A DNA stretch of 64,000 bases from Acidisoma silvae (GTDB lineage: Bacteria > Pseudomonadota > Alphaproteobacteria > Acetobacterales > Acetobacteraceae). This document shows positions 1 to 8,280 of the stretch, in pieces. Positions within the stretch are counted from its first letter, which is position 1. Each line of letters starts with the position of its first letter. The position numbers and the translations under genes were made by a program. The notes beneath the pieces are model-generated. The model was given only the letters and a program-made list of their open reading frames with translations. It was not told the origin of the DNA and made no database searches. The stretch is taken from positions 62,001 to 126,000 of the forward strand of contig NZ_JAESVB010000009.1 in NCBI RefSeq assembly GCF_020618775.1, written 5' to 3'.

Positions 1-2
1 TG

Positions 3-533
3 ATCGGCTCTGCGGCTATGGCCCTTCTGGTACAGCGCCTGCTGCGCCGGCCGAAGGCGCGTCTGGCCTTTGATGGATTGCGGCTGCGCATTCCGCTTCT
101 TGGGTCGCTGGCGCGTGAAATCATGGCTGCCCGCCTGACACGGACTCTCGGCACCTTGCTGCAAAACGGCATGCCGCTGATCAACGCGCTCGACATCATG
201 CGGGAGGTCATGGGCAATACAGCCGGCGTCGCCGCGCTGGAAGCGGCAAGCCATGGCGCCCGGCAAGGTAGTGGGCTGGCCCGTCCATTGTCGCAATCGG
301 GCCTGTTCCCCAAGCGGACCATTCATCTTCTGCAATTGGGTGAAGAGACCGCGCAACTTGGCGCCATGGCGCTGCGCGCCGCCGAATTGCATGAGGAGCG
401 CGTGCGCCTGACCGTGCAACGCATGGTCTCGCTGCTCACGCCCGCAATTACCATCGGCATGGGTGGCATCGTGGCGCTGATCGTGGGGTCCGTCATGCAG
501 GCGATGCTGGGGCTGAATACCCTTGCCCAATAA
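3..533 (+). CDS. gspF: Type II secretion inner-membrane platform protein GspF, C-terminal part
   Basis: The reading frame is open from the window edge, so this is the last ~176 residues of a longer protein (GspF is usually ~400 aa). It shows the second GspF repeat: a cytoplasmic stretch with the typical pattern LTRTLGTLLQNGMPLINALD, then LLQLGEETAQLGAM, and a hydrophobic C-terminal segment (LLTPAITIGMGGIVALIVGSV). GspF is the polytopic platform that couples the GspE ATPase to pseudopilus assembly. The next gene, gspH, starts inside its last codons, so translation is probably coupled. Family assignment is firm; the N-terminus lies outside the window. Confidence 0.9.
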   Translation: MGSAAMALLVQRLLRRPKARLAFDGLRLRIPLLGSLAREIMAARLTRTLGTLLQNGMPLINALDIMREVMGNTAGVAALEAASHGARQGSGLARPLSQSGLFPKRTIHLLQLGEETAQLGAMALRAAELHEERVRLTVQRMVSLLTPAITIGMGGIVALIVGSVMQAMLGLNTLAQ

Positions 534-969
534 ATGGCACGACGCCGGCTTCACCCTAATTGAAATGCTGGTGGTCATTGTCATTCTGGGCCTGACCGCT
601 GCAATCATCATGGCACATGGTCCGCCGCGCAGTGCGGGGGTTGTCACGCGCACGGCCGCCAGCGAAATCGTGCAAAGCCTGCGCTTCGCGCGGAGCGAAG
701 CGATCGCCCGCAATATGCCTGTCGCGGTGTCCCTGGATGCGGTGACGCACCGCCTTCAGATCGGCGCCGTCGACCAGGCGCCGCTTCCCGGCATTCTGCC
801 GCTTGGTCTCTATCCAAACCAGGGCGCTGCCGTACGTCGCGCCGCCTTCATCTTCGCGCCGGACGGCAGCGCGAGCGGCGGTGCTATTCTGTTGGGTGCG
901 CAAGGCCAAAGAATCCGGATTGCAATCGACTGGCTTACCGGCCGGATCGATGTCAGCCATGGGCCGTAA
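523..969 (+). CDS. gspH: Type II secretion minor pseudopilin GspH
   Basis: A 148-aa prepilin-like protein. A short leader ends at Gly9, followed by FTLIEML with the conserved Glu at +5 and a hydrophobic helix, which is the prepilin-peptidase signal. The pattern LRFARSEAIARNMPV around residues 46-60 is typical of GspH/FimT rather than of the major pseudopilin GspG. The only in-frame start is TTG at 523, overlapping the gspF stop by 11 bases; the ATG at 534 is out of frame. GspH is a tip-complex pseudopilin. No gspG lies between gspF and this gene, which is unusual. Confidence 0.85.
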   Translation: MPNKWHDAGFTLIEMLVVIVILGLTAAIIMAHGPPRSAGVVTRTAASEIVQSLRFARSEAIARNMPVAVSLDAVTHRLQIGAVDQAPLPGILPLGLYPNQGAAVRRAAFIFAPDGSASGGAILLGAQGQRIRIAIDWLTGRIDVSHGP

Positions 970-1396
970 GCCACCGCCGGCCGATGCCGGCTTCACGCTC
1001 CTGGAGGTGCTGGTCGCCTTCGTCATCGCGAGCCTCGCCTTCGCAGTGCTGGCCGGCGCCGCGCTGGACGGCATGCGTTCAGCCAATCTGTCGGGCCGCT
1101 ATCAGGAAGCCTTGGCCCGCGCGCGGTCCCATCTTGCGGCCATCGGCCCGTCCCCTCAGCCGAGCGACCGTCAAGGCGACGAGGGCGACGGTTTCCACTG
1201 GCATATCCGTATCGTGCAGCTTGCCTCGGCACCGGTGACGCTCGCGCAGCCCGGCGGCAATGCGGGTCGTCCGCCGGTTCAGGCCAGCCTTTATGCGGTC
1301 AGCGTCGGCATTTCATGGGGCGACCGCAGGCGGCGGCAGGTGGAACTGAACGGCGAGCGTATCGGCATCGCAGCCGCGCCGGCGGCGTTACCATGA
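950..1396 (+). CDS. gspI: Type II secretion minor pseudopilin GspI
   Basis: A protein of about 148 aa with a prepilin signal: a leader ending in DAG, then FTLLEVLVAFVIASL with Glu at +5. ATG codons at 950 and 959 are both possible; both overlap the end of gspH (969), as expected in a tightly packed pseudopilin operon. The open frame runs further upstream, but that part is antisense-like shadow inside gspH. GspI nucleates the I-J-K tip of the pseudopilus. The gene overlaps gspJ by four bases (ATGA). I chose 950; 959 is equally defensible. Confidence 0.85.
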   Translation: MSAMGRKPPPADAGFTLLEVLVAFVIASLAFAVLAGAALDGMRSANLSGRYQEALARARSHLAAIGPSPQPSDRQGDEGDGFHWHIRIVQLASAPVTLAQPGGNAGRPPVQASLYAVSVGISWGDRRRRQVELNGERIGIAAAPAALP

Positions 1397-2001
1397 AGCG
1401 CCCCTGCACGACGCGGGAGGCCGGCTTTACCTTGGTCGAGACGCTGGTCGCCTTGGTCATCCTCGGCTTCATCGTGGCAGGCCTGGCGCAGGGCTTGCGC
1501 TTTGGCCTGCACGCCTGGGACTATCAGAATGTCACCATCGCCAGAGACAGTGCGCTGGATACGACGGATCGCACCCTACGCAGCCTGCTGGCCAGCCTGG
1601 CCCCCGGCTATGATGCGCATGACCCTGCCGTTGTCGGATCATCTTCCAGCCTACAGTTCACGGCGGATCTGCCGATCAATGCGCCGACCGGCCCGACGCG
1701 ATTGGCCAAAATCCTGCTGGCCGTGCAGCCGGGCCGTGGTCTTGTTCTGCGCTGGCAACCCGAATTTCATGCCCATTGGCTGGTGCCCCCGATACCGCAT
1801 GTCGCGGTCCTGTTGCCCGATGCCGCGTCCATCACCTTCGCCTATTACCGACCGGCAGGGTCGCAGCCGGCGGGCTGGGTGGCAAGCTGGGTCGGCAATA
1901 CGCCGCCCGCCTTGATCCGCATCCATCTCTCGCTGATGCCGCATGGCCACCACTGGCCGGATATCATCGTCGCACCCATGCGCCTGCCCGATACCGAATG
2001 A
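1393..2001 (+). CDS. gspJ: Type II secretion minor pseudopilin GspJ
   Basis: A 202-aa pseudopilin starting MKRPCTTREAG, then FTLVETLVALVILGF with the conserved Glu16 at +5 of the mature protein. Length and order (H-I-J) fit GspJ of the tip complex. The ATG at 1393 overlaps the gspI stop (ATGA), so translation is probably coupled. No gspK, gspL or gspM follows; the next gene encodes a Rieske protein. The operon is therefore incomplete here, and the missing parts must be elsewhere or absent. Confidence 0.85.
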   Translation: MKRPCTTREAGFTLVETLVALVILGFIVAGLAQGLRFGLHAWDYQNVTIARDSALDTTDRTLRSLLASLAPGYDAHDPAVVGSSSSLQFTADLPINAPTGPTRLAKILLAVQPGRGLVLRWQPEFHAHWLVPPIPHVAVLLPDAASITFAYYRPAGSQPAGWVASWVGNTPPALIRIHLSLMPHGHHWPDIIVAPMRLPDTE

Positions 2002-2031
2002 CTGCGCTTCCCTGAAAAGGATACTGCCCTT

Positions 2032-2565
2032 ATGCCCTGTTCGCGACGAACGCTTCTACAGACCTCTCTGGGTTGCACGGTCATGGCAAAAACCGCAGGT
2101 GCCATGGACTTCGCTGCGCCGGACTGGGCGGAGCCGGGCGACAGGCTCAGCCCGGCCGATCATCCAACTGAGACGCTCCGCGCACGAGACATCATCGCCG
2201 GAGCGCCACCCATCCTTGTCAGCCCACGCAAGCCCGATGGCGAGCTGCGGGGCTCGCGCTTCAGTCAATTGCTGATTCTACGCCTGGCCCCGACCGCGAA
2301 CGGGCCAAGCTCCGGCCGGCTCCTCGGCTATACAGCCATCTGCTCCCATGCCGGCTGTGTCGTTTCATCCTGGATTCCGGGGCTGAACCTCTTTCTTTGC
2401 CCCTGCCACGGATCGGAATACGACCCGGCCCGTCATGGGGCCGTGGTCGGTGGCCCGGCACCGGCGCCACTGCCAAGCATTCCGCTACAAGACGTCTCAG
2501 GCTTGGTTGAGGTCGCAGGGCATTTCTCGGCCCGCCCCGGAGGCCGAACCGGCCGCACCGACTGA
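2032..2565 (+). CDS. Stand-alone bc1-type Rieske [2Fe-2S] protein, probably exported
   Basis: A 177-aa protein with both Rieske boxes: box I CSHAGC (residues 104-109) and box II CPCHGS (123-128), separated as in cytochrome bc1 Rieske proteins. Cys104/His106 and Cys123/His126 would bind the cluster. Cys109 and Cys125 match the disulfide pair of high-potential Rieske centres, and a proline loop (GPAPAPLP) follows. The N-terminus has twin arginines ([11 protein letters not shown]), suggesting Tat export, but the hydrophobic stretch is weak. No cytochrome b or c1 gene is adjacent. It could be the small subunit of a periplasmic oxidase or an electron carrier; its partner is unknown. Confidence 0.8.
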   Translation: MPCSRRTLLQTSLGCTVMAKTAGAMDFAAPDWAEPGDRLSPADHPTETLRARDIIAGAPPILVSPRKPDGELRGSRFSQLLILRLAPTANGPSSGRLLGYTAICSHAGCVVSSWIPGLNLFLCPCHGSEYDPARHGAVVGGPAPAPLPSIPLQDVSGLVEVAGHFSARPGGRTGRTD

Positions 2566-2573
2566 AATTATTG

Positions 2574-3959
2574 TCAGGCGGCGCTGACGCAAACCAAAGG
2601 CGCGCGATGTCTGGCTGCATTCGGAATCTCGGCATGCAGATCCGCCAGATAAGTCCCCCGCAGGTCCGGCCGCGGGGGTAGCGGACCCGCCGCCAGCGCA
2701 TCCAGCGCCGTTCGCAAGGCGCGCCGCGCCGCATCCTGGCGGGCAGCGAATTGCGCCGTCAAAGCCTGGCGCTCGGCGCTTGTCGTGCCGGCCGGCAAAG
2801 CCGAGACGGCGGCCAGCGCCTCCCTCTCCAACCGGCCATAGACGCTGCGCACCATGCCTGAATAAGCCGCATAATCACGCTCAACCGCCCGCTGCAACTT
2901 TTCCTGGTCCCACCAGGCATCGGCCAAACCCAATGCAGGCTGCTCGAAAGCAGCCGGGGCGCCGTCATCGAACCAGACGGGGACAAAAGCCGAAAGGCAA
3001 GGCGACGCGAGCGATGCCCAGTAGACCAGCGGCCGATCTTCCCCCAGGCGCGGCAATTCGGTCACAAGGCTTGCCGCTGTTTCGAACCCGGCCGCATCTT
3101 TGGCGTGCATGCACAGGGTACTGTCGCCATCCTCGCCCGGGCGCCAATCGCTATCATCATCGCCTGCCCCGTGGGTGCGCAGCAGATTGAAGACCTCCTG
3201 AATTTCGATCCCACCTCGCTTGGCCAACTGCCCCAGACCTGCCTGCGACATAGCGAAGCGCGCTTGGCAGGCCTGGATCTTCGGCAGACCAAGATCGGCA
3301 TAGGCAGTCGCAAAATTGAAGGCCTGGCCGGATGCGGGATCGTACCAGCCTTCAGCCGTTGCACTATTGATCGCGTGAGCCGAGATGCGGTCGTAATCGT
3401 CGGCGATCGAATAGACGTTGGAGATGGAGGCCCAACTGCGAATACGCTTCTCCGCCCAATGCTTGCCTGCCGTCTGTAGCACCCAGCCACCCGTGCCATC
3501 GGCCAGGATGAAGCTGTTGTGATAGAGCATGGTGCGGCTGGCCGAAGCATTGCCCGACTGTCCGTAAGTCTCCAGAAGATCAGTCAACACGGCGATTGCC
3601 TCATCGGCGTCGGCCGCGCGCTCCAGCGTCAGGCGCAGCAGATCCATGCCGAGCAGCCCCGGCGCGTCGCTCGCCGGCAGGCGCGACCACACGGCTTCAT
3701 TGCCGATCGTCAGGCCCTTCTCGTTCATGCCGTGTTCAAAACCCCACATCCACCACGGGCGCGATCCCAAAACGGCATAGGTATGAGCTGCCTGCGGGAT
3801 GGCGATGTAGGTGCATTCGACCATGCTGCCCGGCGCGTGGTCGGCTGCGGCCTGCTGCGTCAGATACTGCGCCTCATTGGGCTCGCGGTCCGAATTCTTG
3901 CCAAAGATCACCCTGCCGGAGGCGGTGACGTCGCCGAGCGCAATCATCGTATCGCACAT
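2574..3959 (-). CDS. C69-family N-terminal-nucleophile peptidase (secernin/dipeptidase-like)
   Basis: A 461-aa protein beginning MCDTMIALG and continuing with VIFGKNSDREPNEAQ, the hallmark of peptidase family C69 (secernins and PepD-like dipeptidases). In this family Met1 is removed and Cys2 becomes the N-terminal nucleophile. The Asn-Ser-Asp-Arg stretch near residue 24 is also conserved. The start has a good ribosome site (GGAG about 7 bases upstream). There is no signal peptide, so it should be cytoplasmic. It is divergent from an amidase remnant 42 bases away. Substrate cannot be told from sequence. Confidence 0.85.
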   Translation of the reverse strand: MCDTMIALGDVTASGRVIFGKNSDREPNEAQYLTQQAAADHAPGSMVECTYIAIPQAAHTYAVLGSRPWWMWGFEHGMNEKGLTIGNEAVWSRLPASDAPGLLGMDLLRLTLERAADADEAIAVLTDLLETYGQSGNASASRTMLYHNSFILADGTGGWVLQTAGKHWAEKRIRSWASISNVYSIADDYDRISAHAINSATAEGWYDPASGQAFNFATAYADLGLPKIQACQARFAMSQAGLGQLAKRGGIEIQEVFNLLRTHGAGDDDSDWRPGEDGDSTLCMHAKDAAGFETAASLVTELPRLGEDRPLVYWASLASPCLSAFVPVWFDDGAPAAFEQPALGLADAWWDQEKLQRAVERDYAAYSGMVRSVYGRLEREALAAVSALPAGTTSAERQALTAQFAARQDAARRALRTALDALAAGPLPPRPDLRGTYLADLHAEIPNAARHRAPLVCVSAA

Positions 3960-4001
3960 AATGAATCTCCGTCCGTGTTTTACTGTGTATTGCTCATCGA
4001 G

Positions 4002-4697
4002 ATGACACGGTCCAGCACTCTACGCCGCCCGCTGCAGGGCATGACGATCGGCCTGATTGACGATTACAGCGAAGCCGGGCTTATGCCTGATGTCGCGACC
4101 GCCTTCAGTGACTGTATCGCGGTCCTCGAGTCCTGCGGTGCCATTATCCGCCGCATATCCCTGCACGGGCTTGATGTCGCGGTCGATGCACAGGTCATCG
4201 TAGATGCGGCCGAGCCAAGCGCCGTGCATGATGCCTGGCTGCATGCGCGTGGACCGTCCTACGGACCGGACGTGCGGGCGCAGCTTCAAGCGGGCCTTGG
4301 CTTCACGGCGGTTGAATACCTGCATGCTCAGCGCTTCCGCACCTATCTACGGGAGCAGGTAGACCGCCATTTCCAGGATATTGACCTCATCCTGACGCCA
4401 ACCCTGCCCTTCACCGCGCCTTTGATCGGTCAGCACAGCATCATGATCGGCGATGAGGAGGAAAGCACCCTTACCGGCAATATGCGCTTCACCTGCCTGC
4501 CCAGCCTGACGGCGCTGCCCGCCATCAGCTTCCCGATCGGTCTCGACCGCTCCAACCTTCCCATAGGCGCGCAGTTGATGGCCCCGGCAGGAGAGGAAAT
4601 GCGGCTGATGCGCGCGGTGCACCAGTTCGAGCAAGTGACCGCCTTTCATGCACAGCGACCATCTTTATCCCAAGCCGTCCCTTCTATGACCTGCTGA
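4002..4697 (+). pseudogene. Amidase-signature enzyme remnant (C-terminal half only)
   Basis: About 231 residues match the C-terminal half of amidase/GatA proteins: a GMTIGLIDDYSEAGLMPDV block (usual form: LRIGVP...DPEV), then DLILTPTLPFTAP, and a final block of the type LPAISFPIGLDRSNLPIGAQL. The N-terminal half carrying the Lys-Ser-Ser catalytic triad and the glycine/serine-rich signature is missing. The sequence immediately upstream is the start of the divergent C69 gene, so the catalytic half has been lost by rearrangement, not by a simple frameshift. An ATG at 4002 exists, but the product could not be an active amidase. Confidence 0.75.
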
Positions 4698-4763
4698 CGG
4701 ACGAAAGTTCCCTGGCTGAGCGGACAGCCGCCAGCACCGCAAAAGATGGTCTCAGGAGTTGTA

Positions 4764-5816
4764 TTAAATGAGCATCAGCTTTTCGCCGAGCGCCATCCAG
4801 CCTGCCGGCTCCTTAATGAGTGCCGCAATGTCGTAGGCACCCAGTATGCGGGTCGCACCGCGCTTAGTAAAAATCTCAGCCATCACCTGGGTGGCTGCTC
4901 CGCGGTGGAGGTTAATCCGTGCCGCATCCAAGGTGACAGCCGGCGGCAGCGTCGGGACAACCCCTTTAAACGGCCGGCTGAAATTGGGTACGGTCTGTCC
5001 GGAATTCGTCTTGAAAGCGACCGGCGTGCGGTACGGATTTTTCTGCAGTGCCCTTTGCTCTTCATAAGCAAGCCGGTGAAGGGCGGCGGCGGCGGCATAG
5101 CACCCGCCTGCCATATTGATCTTCATGCCGGCTTTAATGAGAGCCGCGGCTATGCTGGTCGGCATCGAAGCAATTGGGATGATGGATCCCATCATCTGCG
5201 CGCCCCGCGTCGCGGCTTTAATGCCTTTCGCAAGCTGGACCATCTTGATCCAGTCGCAAACTTCCCGCGTTGTATCTTGTTGGGCTGCGATATAACCCAG
5301 TTTCGCCATATGGACCGTGGTCAAGGCCGTCGCCTGGCCATGCAGTAAAGCGCCTGGAATATTCGTATGAACCATCATCGGCACAAGGCTCAACAGGCTG
5401 CCGCCGATCTGAAAAGCACTGCTGCCCATCTTCTTCCACCGTCGTGTCGTCAGATAGCGCTGCGTCACTTCGCCAGGAATGCCTGCCTCATCATCTCCAA
5501 AAAGCGGATTTCGCTTCATCGATGACGCCGTTTTTGCAGAAGCCTCTGCGCCCTTGCTGTAGTCCACCGCGCCTTGAAGGCCGTAGGAGATAATCTTCAG
5601 GCCGCCTTTGATCTCTTCGTTGAGGATTGAGAAGAGTATCGATGCCGTCTGCATCGTAAGATCATAGCTATCGACCTTCTCCTGCCCCGCCGCCTTCAAA
5701 GCGGTTTTTTGATCCGCCTTCGAAGGAATGAAGGACGCATGGTTATTGCCATAGGTCGGCACGACATTCATCTGAGGCAGTTTCGGCAAAGGGAGATTAG
5801 GCGGTCGCAATGCCAT
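4764..5816 (-). CDS. Unrecognised hcp-linked protein, candidate T6SS effector or accessory
   Basis: A 350-aa protein I do not recognise. I place the start at the ATG at 5816 (MALRPPNLPLPKLPQ), which has GAGG 11 bases upstream; the frame is open further to 5924. Two long small-residue/hydrophobic segments stand out, at about residues 133-170 and 204-245 (for example GSIIPIASMPTSIAAALIKAG), without the arginine-flanked look of ordinary transmembrane helices. The N-terminus is proline-rich. It lies just downstream of hcp on the same strand, the usual place for Hcp-dependent cargo. A membrane-inserting effector is an inference. No obvious immunity gene follows. Confidence 0.55.
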   Translation of the reverse strand: MALRPPNLPLPKLPQMNVVPTYGNNHASFIPSKADQKTALKAAGQEKVDSYDLTMQTASILFSILNEEIKGGLKIISYGLQGAVDYSKGAEASAKTASSMKRNPLFGDDEAGIPGEVTQRYLTTRRWKKMGSSAFQIGGSLLSLVPMMVHTNIPGALLHGQATALTTVHMAKLGYIAAQQDTTREVCDWIKMVQLAKGIKAATRGAQMMGSIIPIASMPTSIAAALIKAGMKINMAGGCYAAAAALHRLAYEEQRALQKNPYRTPVAFKTNSGQTVPNFSRPFKGVVPTLPPAVTLDAARINLHRGAATQVMAEIFTKRGATRILGAYDIAALIKEPAGWMALGEKLMLI

Positions 5817-5942
5817 GGAATATGCATCCTCGCACTGACAAGGGCCGCGCCTCAATTGAGGGGCAGCCGGCTCGATTCGTCGTTTTGAGCTGAGTCCAGC
5901 TTTAACAAAAGCGGCGACCTGCAAAAGCTGCGGACAGGCACC

Positions 5943-5966
5943 GAGCGGGTGCCTAAGCGCCCGCTC
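5943..5966 (-). terminator. Stem-loop between hcp and the downstream gene
   Basis: Bases 5943-5952 and 5957-5966 can form a 10-bp stem (one G-U pair) closed by a 4-base loop. It lies 26 bases past the hcp stop. There is no T-run on the minus strand after it, so it may be a weak or partial terminator, or an mRNA-stabilising stem that keeps hcp expressed above the next gene. Confidence 0.4.
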
Positions 5967-5991
5967 ACTTATCCGACAATCGCCAGGATAA

Positions 5992-6468
5992 CTAGGAAGT
6001 CTGGGCAGTCGACAGATCGTAGATCACATGATCCGGGCTGCCTTGCGTACCGTCGGCCGACATCTGGTTCGTTGTAAATTGAACCTTCGTGAAATTAAGC
6101 GCCATGGTCTCACCCGGGCGATCTCCACGCGACTGATGACCGTAATGGCTGATAATGGTGTTCGTCAGGATGATCGTGAGATATATCTCCTGCGTCTCTT
6201 TGTAAGTACGCGTGAAGTCGATCTGAACTGTCGCACCATGGCCAGATAGCGCCTGCGTCATTAACTTTCCGGTTGCAATATCATTGTCCTTGTTGACGGT
6301 CACTTCATCTACCTGAGGCGCCGTCGACTCGCGCTCGGCCGATGACCCGACATCGCTCGAAATGCCGCGCCCGACGGCCCACTGAAACCCGGTCAGTTCG
6401 ATCCAGTTCGTATGGCCAGATTCCGTAACGTCGCCGTCACAGCCCGGGAATTGCATATAGATCGCCAT
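5992..6468 (-). CDS. hcp: T6SS tube protein Hcp
   Basis: A 158-aa protein starting MAIYMQFPGCDGDVTESG, followed by WIELTGFQWAVGRGIS, the classical Hcp opening, and a pattern of beta-strands with VQIDFTRTYKETQ in the middle. Hcp forms the hexameric inner tube that is fired by the sheath. The start at 6468 is set by a strong ribosome site (AGGAG 5 bases upstream); the open frame continues 33 codons further but without support. hcp is divergent from the main cluster and shares the 358-base region 6469-6826 with tssA. Confidence 0.95.
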   Translation of the reverse strand: MAIYMQFPGCDGDVTESGHTNWIELTGFQWAVGRGISSDVGSSAERESTAPQVDEVTVNKDNDIATGKLMTQALSGHGATVQIDFTRTYKETQEIYLTIILTNTIISHYGHQSRGDRPGETMALNFTKVQFTTNQMSADGTQGSPDHVIYDLSTAQTS

Positions 6469-6720
6469 GTTAGCTCCTGTTTTAGAATACGTTCTTTTTC
6501 GCGCGTTGAAGTGTCTTAATAATCGTTTCGTGTTGGAGATTTGTCCATTGTAGTGCAGACACAACACATGGAGACCAAATTAGAAATTCGCGTCCTGTTC
6601 ACGAGTGCGTTATTCGCAATATCCGAGATCACAGACATCAGAGAGCATTCTCCGGTTTTGCCATCGACTCAGCCCATCGCAATTGCGCTGCTATGTCCAT
6701 CTTACTCATTCGTATCAGTG

Positions 6721-6736
6721 TATTCTCATGAGAATA
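6721..6736. promoter_or_regulatory. Perfect 16-bp palindrome, candidate operator
   Basis: TATTCTCATGAGAATA reads identically on both strands. It ends 28 bases before the -24 element of the putative sigma-54 promoter. A dimeric regulator could bind here. The regulator is not identifiable from the window. Confidence 0.45.
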
Positions 6737-6763
6737 GACATATCAAATTCTGCTATAGATAAT

Positions 6764-6780
6764 CTGGCGCACGCCTTGCG
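6764..6780 (+). promoter_or_regulatory. Sigma-54-type (-24/-12) promoter for tssA
   Basis: CTGGCGCACGCCTTGCG contains TGGC and TTGC with exactly ten bases between the invariant GG (6766-6767) and GC (6778-6779), as required for RpoN promoters. Transcription would begin around 6790, giving a leader of about 35 bases before the tssA ATG. RpoN control of T6SS operons is known in several proteobacteria; here it is a sequence-based prediction. Confidence 0.5.
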
Positions 6781-6826
6781 CTTTCTCCCTAACGCTTCAC
6801 GCTTTCGCCGTCCTAGTTACATTTGA

Positions 6827-8005
6827 ATGTCACGGGGCGCATTTTCCCTTGGAAAGAGGATTGGTCCGTTGGAACCGAACGCCCACAATCTGGCTCATTC
6901 CGTGGCGTTAGCGCTGCTAGTGCCCTTCGACTCCGACGCACCGGCGGGTGTTGATCCGCGCGGGGACACATCACCGTTATCGCGTTATTTTCGTCTACGA
7001 GACGCCCGCGCAGATGCTCGAGCCGGGGAACGCGGTTTCGAGCAGGACGGCAGAGGCGTGCAGACAGATGGTCATTGGCAGAGGGTCGAGGAAAACGCGC
7101 GTGCTATCCTGATCGATGTTGGCAAAGACCTTGAAGTCGCAGCCTGGCTTACTGAGGCTCTTGTACGCCGCCAATCCCTCCCGGGGCTTGCCGCAGGCGC
7201 CACGCTGATGACCGGCCTGGTCAGAGACTTCTGGTCGGGGGGGCTTTTCCCATCCAAGGATGAGGATGGTGAAGATCCGCGCGGGATTCCGCTTGCCGGG
7301 CTAAACGGGGTCAGCGGCGATGGAACATTACTGCAATCTCTGCGCATGACCGTGCTCTTCTATCGTGCCGACCAGACCGCCGTCACCTTGTGGCAGTATG
7401 AGCAAGCGGAAGATGTCGAAGGTCTGGGCGATGCCGCGCGCAAAAAGCGCCGCCTTGCTGCTGGAATCCCTTCTCTGACCGCACTCGACAGCGACGCAAG
7501 ATCGCTAGGACAGTCCCATCTCCAGGCTACGCGAGACGACGCCGTGGCAGCCTTGATCGCGTGGGACTCTCTCGGAAAAGAAATGGATGCGGTTCTGGGT
7601 GTTGATGCGCCGCCAACCAGCCGAATAGCCGGCATTCTGCAGAAAATCATCCGTGTCGCCGACAAGCTGGCACCACGGCAGCTGGGCACAGTCGACCCTA
7701 GCACTGCCCCGGCGGAAGATGCCATGCTGATGGATATCACCGACCCGAATGATCTGGAAAAACAGACAATTATTGCTGATAACACAACGACTCTCGTAAC
7801 GAGAGATGACATGTTGCGCAATCTTCTCACAGTTGCTGAGTATTTTCGTACACATGAGCCGCATTCTCCTCTGTCCTACGCCCTGGAAGAGGCCGTCCGA
7901 CGCGGACGAATGTCATTTTTTGAACTTTTGCAAGAGGTTGTTCCTGATCTTGGAACGAGATCCGTTATTCTGTCGCAATTGGGCATTCGTCCACCCGAGG
8001 CTTAA
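6827..8005 (+). CDS. tssA: T6SS cap/assembly protein TssA (ImpA)
   Basis: A 392-aa protein with the ImpA N-terminal domain: near residue 30 the run LLVPFDSDAPAGVDPRGD, then YFRLRDARADARAGER, and later GLVRDFWSGGLFPSKDEDGEDPR, a typical TssA pattern. TssA primes tube and sheath assembly at the baseplate and may cap the distal end. The short C-terminus (ends GIRPPEA) fits the compact TssA class. It is the first gene of the plus-strand cluster; a 275-base gap separates it from tssB, so tssB may have its own promoter. The ATG at 6827 is the first in-frame start after a stop. Confidence 0.88.
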   Translation: MSRGAFSLGKRIGPLEPNAHNLAHSVALALLVPFDSDAPAGVDPRGDTSPLSRYFRLRDARADARAGERGFEQDGRGVQTDGHWQRVEENARAILIDVGKDLEVAAWLTEALVRRQSLPGLAAGATLMTGLVRDFWSGGLFPSKDEDGEDPRGIPLAGLNGVSGDGTLLQSLRMTVLFYRADQTAVTLWQYEQAEDVEGLGDAARKKRRLAAGIPSLTALDSDARSLGQSHLQATRDDAVAALIAWDSLGKEMDAVLGVDAPPTSRIAGILQKIIRVADKLAPRQLGTVDPSTAPAEDAMLMDITDPNDLEKQTIIADNTTTLVTRDDMLRNLLTVAEYFRTHEPHSPLSYALEEAVRRGRMSFFELLQEVVPDLGTRSVILSQLGIRPPEA

Positions 8006-8280
8006 CAGCGCACACGTTCAGTAACATTTCCGCTGTCATTAAAGCGCCGCACGACGGCCAATTCCGTCGCCGCATGCCCCGTCGTTCCTCTCATCCTGCC
8101 ATTCTCGTCTGCCGATCGCAGGATAGACCGGGGTTTTACGCTGGCTTGAAAATGTCCTGACATCAAACTGTCGTATTCACTTCGGTTGAAACAGCGATAG
8201 CGTCCGGGATAGAGGTCACTTGATTAATCATAGAACACACTAACTTCGGTGAAGATCTCACGTCTTCCAAAGGAACCAAG

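Larger units (their letters stand above)
6469..6826. promoter_or_regulatory. Divergent hcp / tssA intergenic control region
   Basis: A 358-base gap between hcp and tssA that is visibly richer in A and T than its surroundings. It contains a perfect palindrome (6721-6736) and a sigma-54-type promoter (6764-6780) oriented toward tssA, described separately. I found no equally good sigma-54 element facing hcp. Two short open frames cross the region but have no coding character. Confidence 0.55.

Noticed and set aside
6541-6826. Two short plus-strand frames in the hcp/tssA gap
   Set aside because: No ribosome sites, no similarity, and they cover the palindrome and the sigma-54-like promoter.
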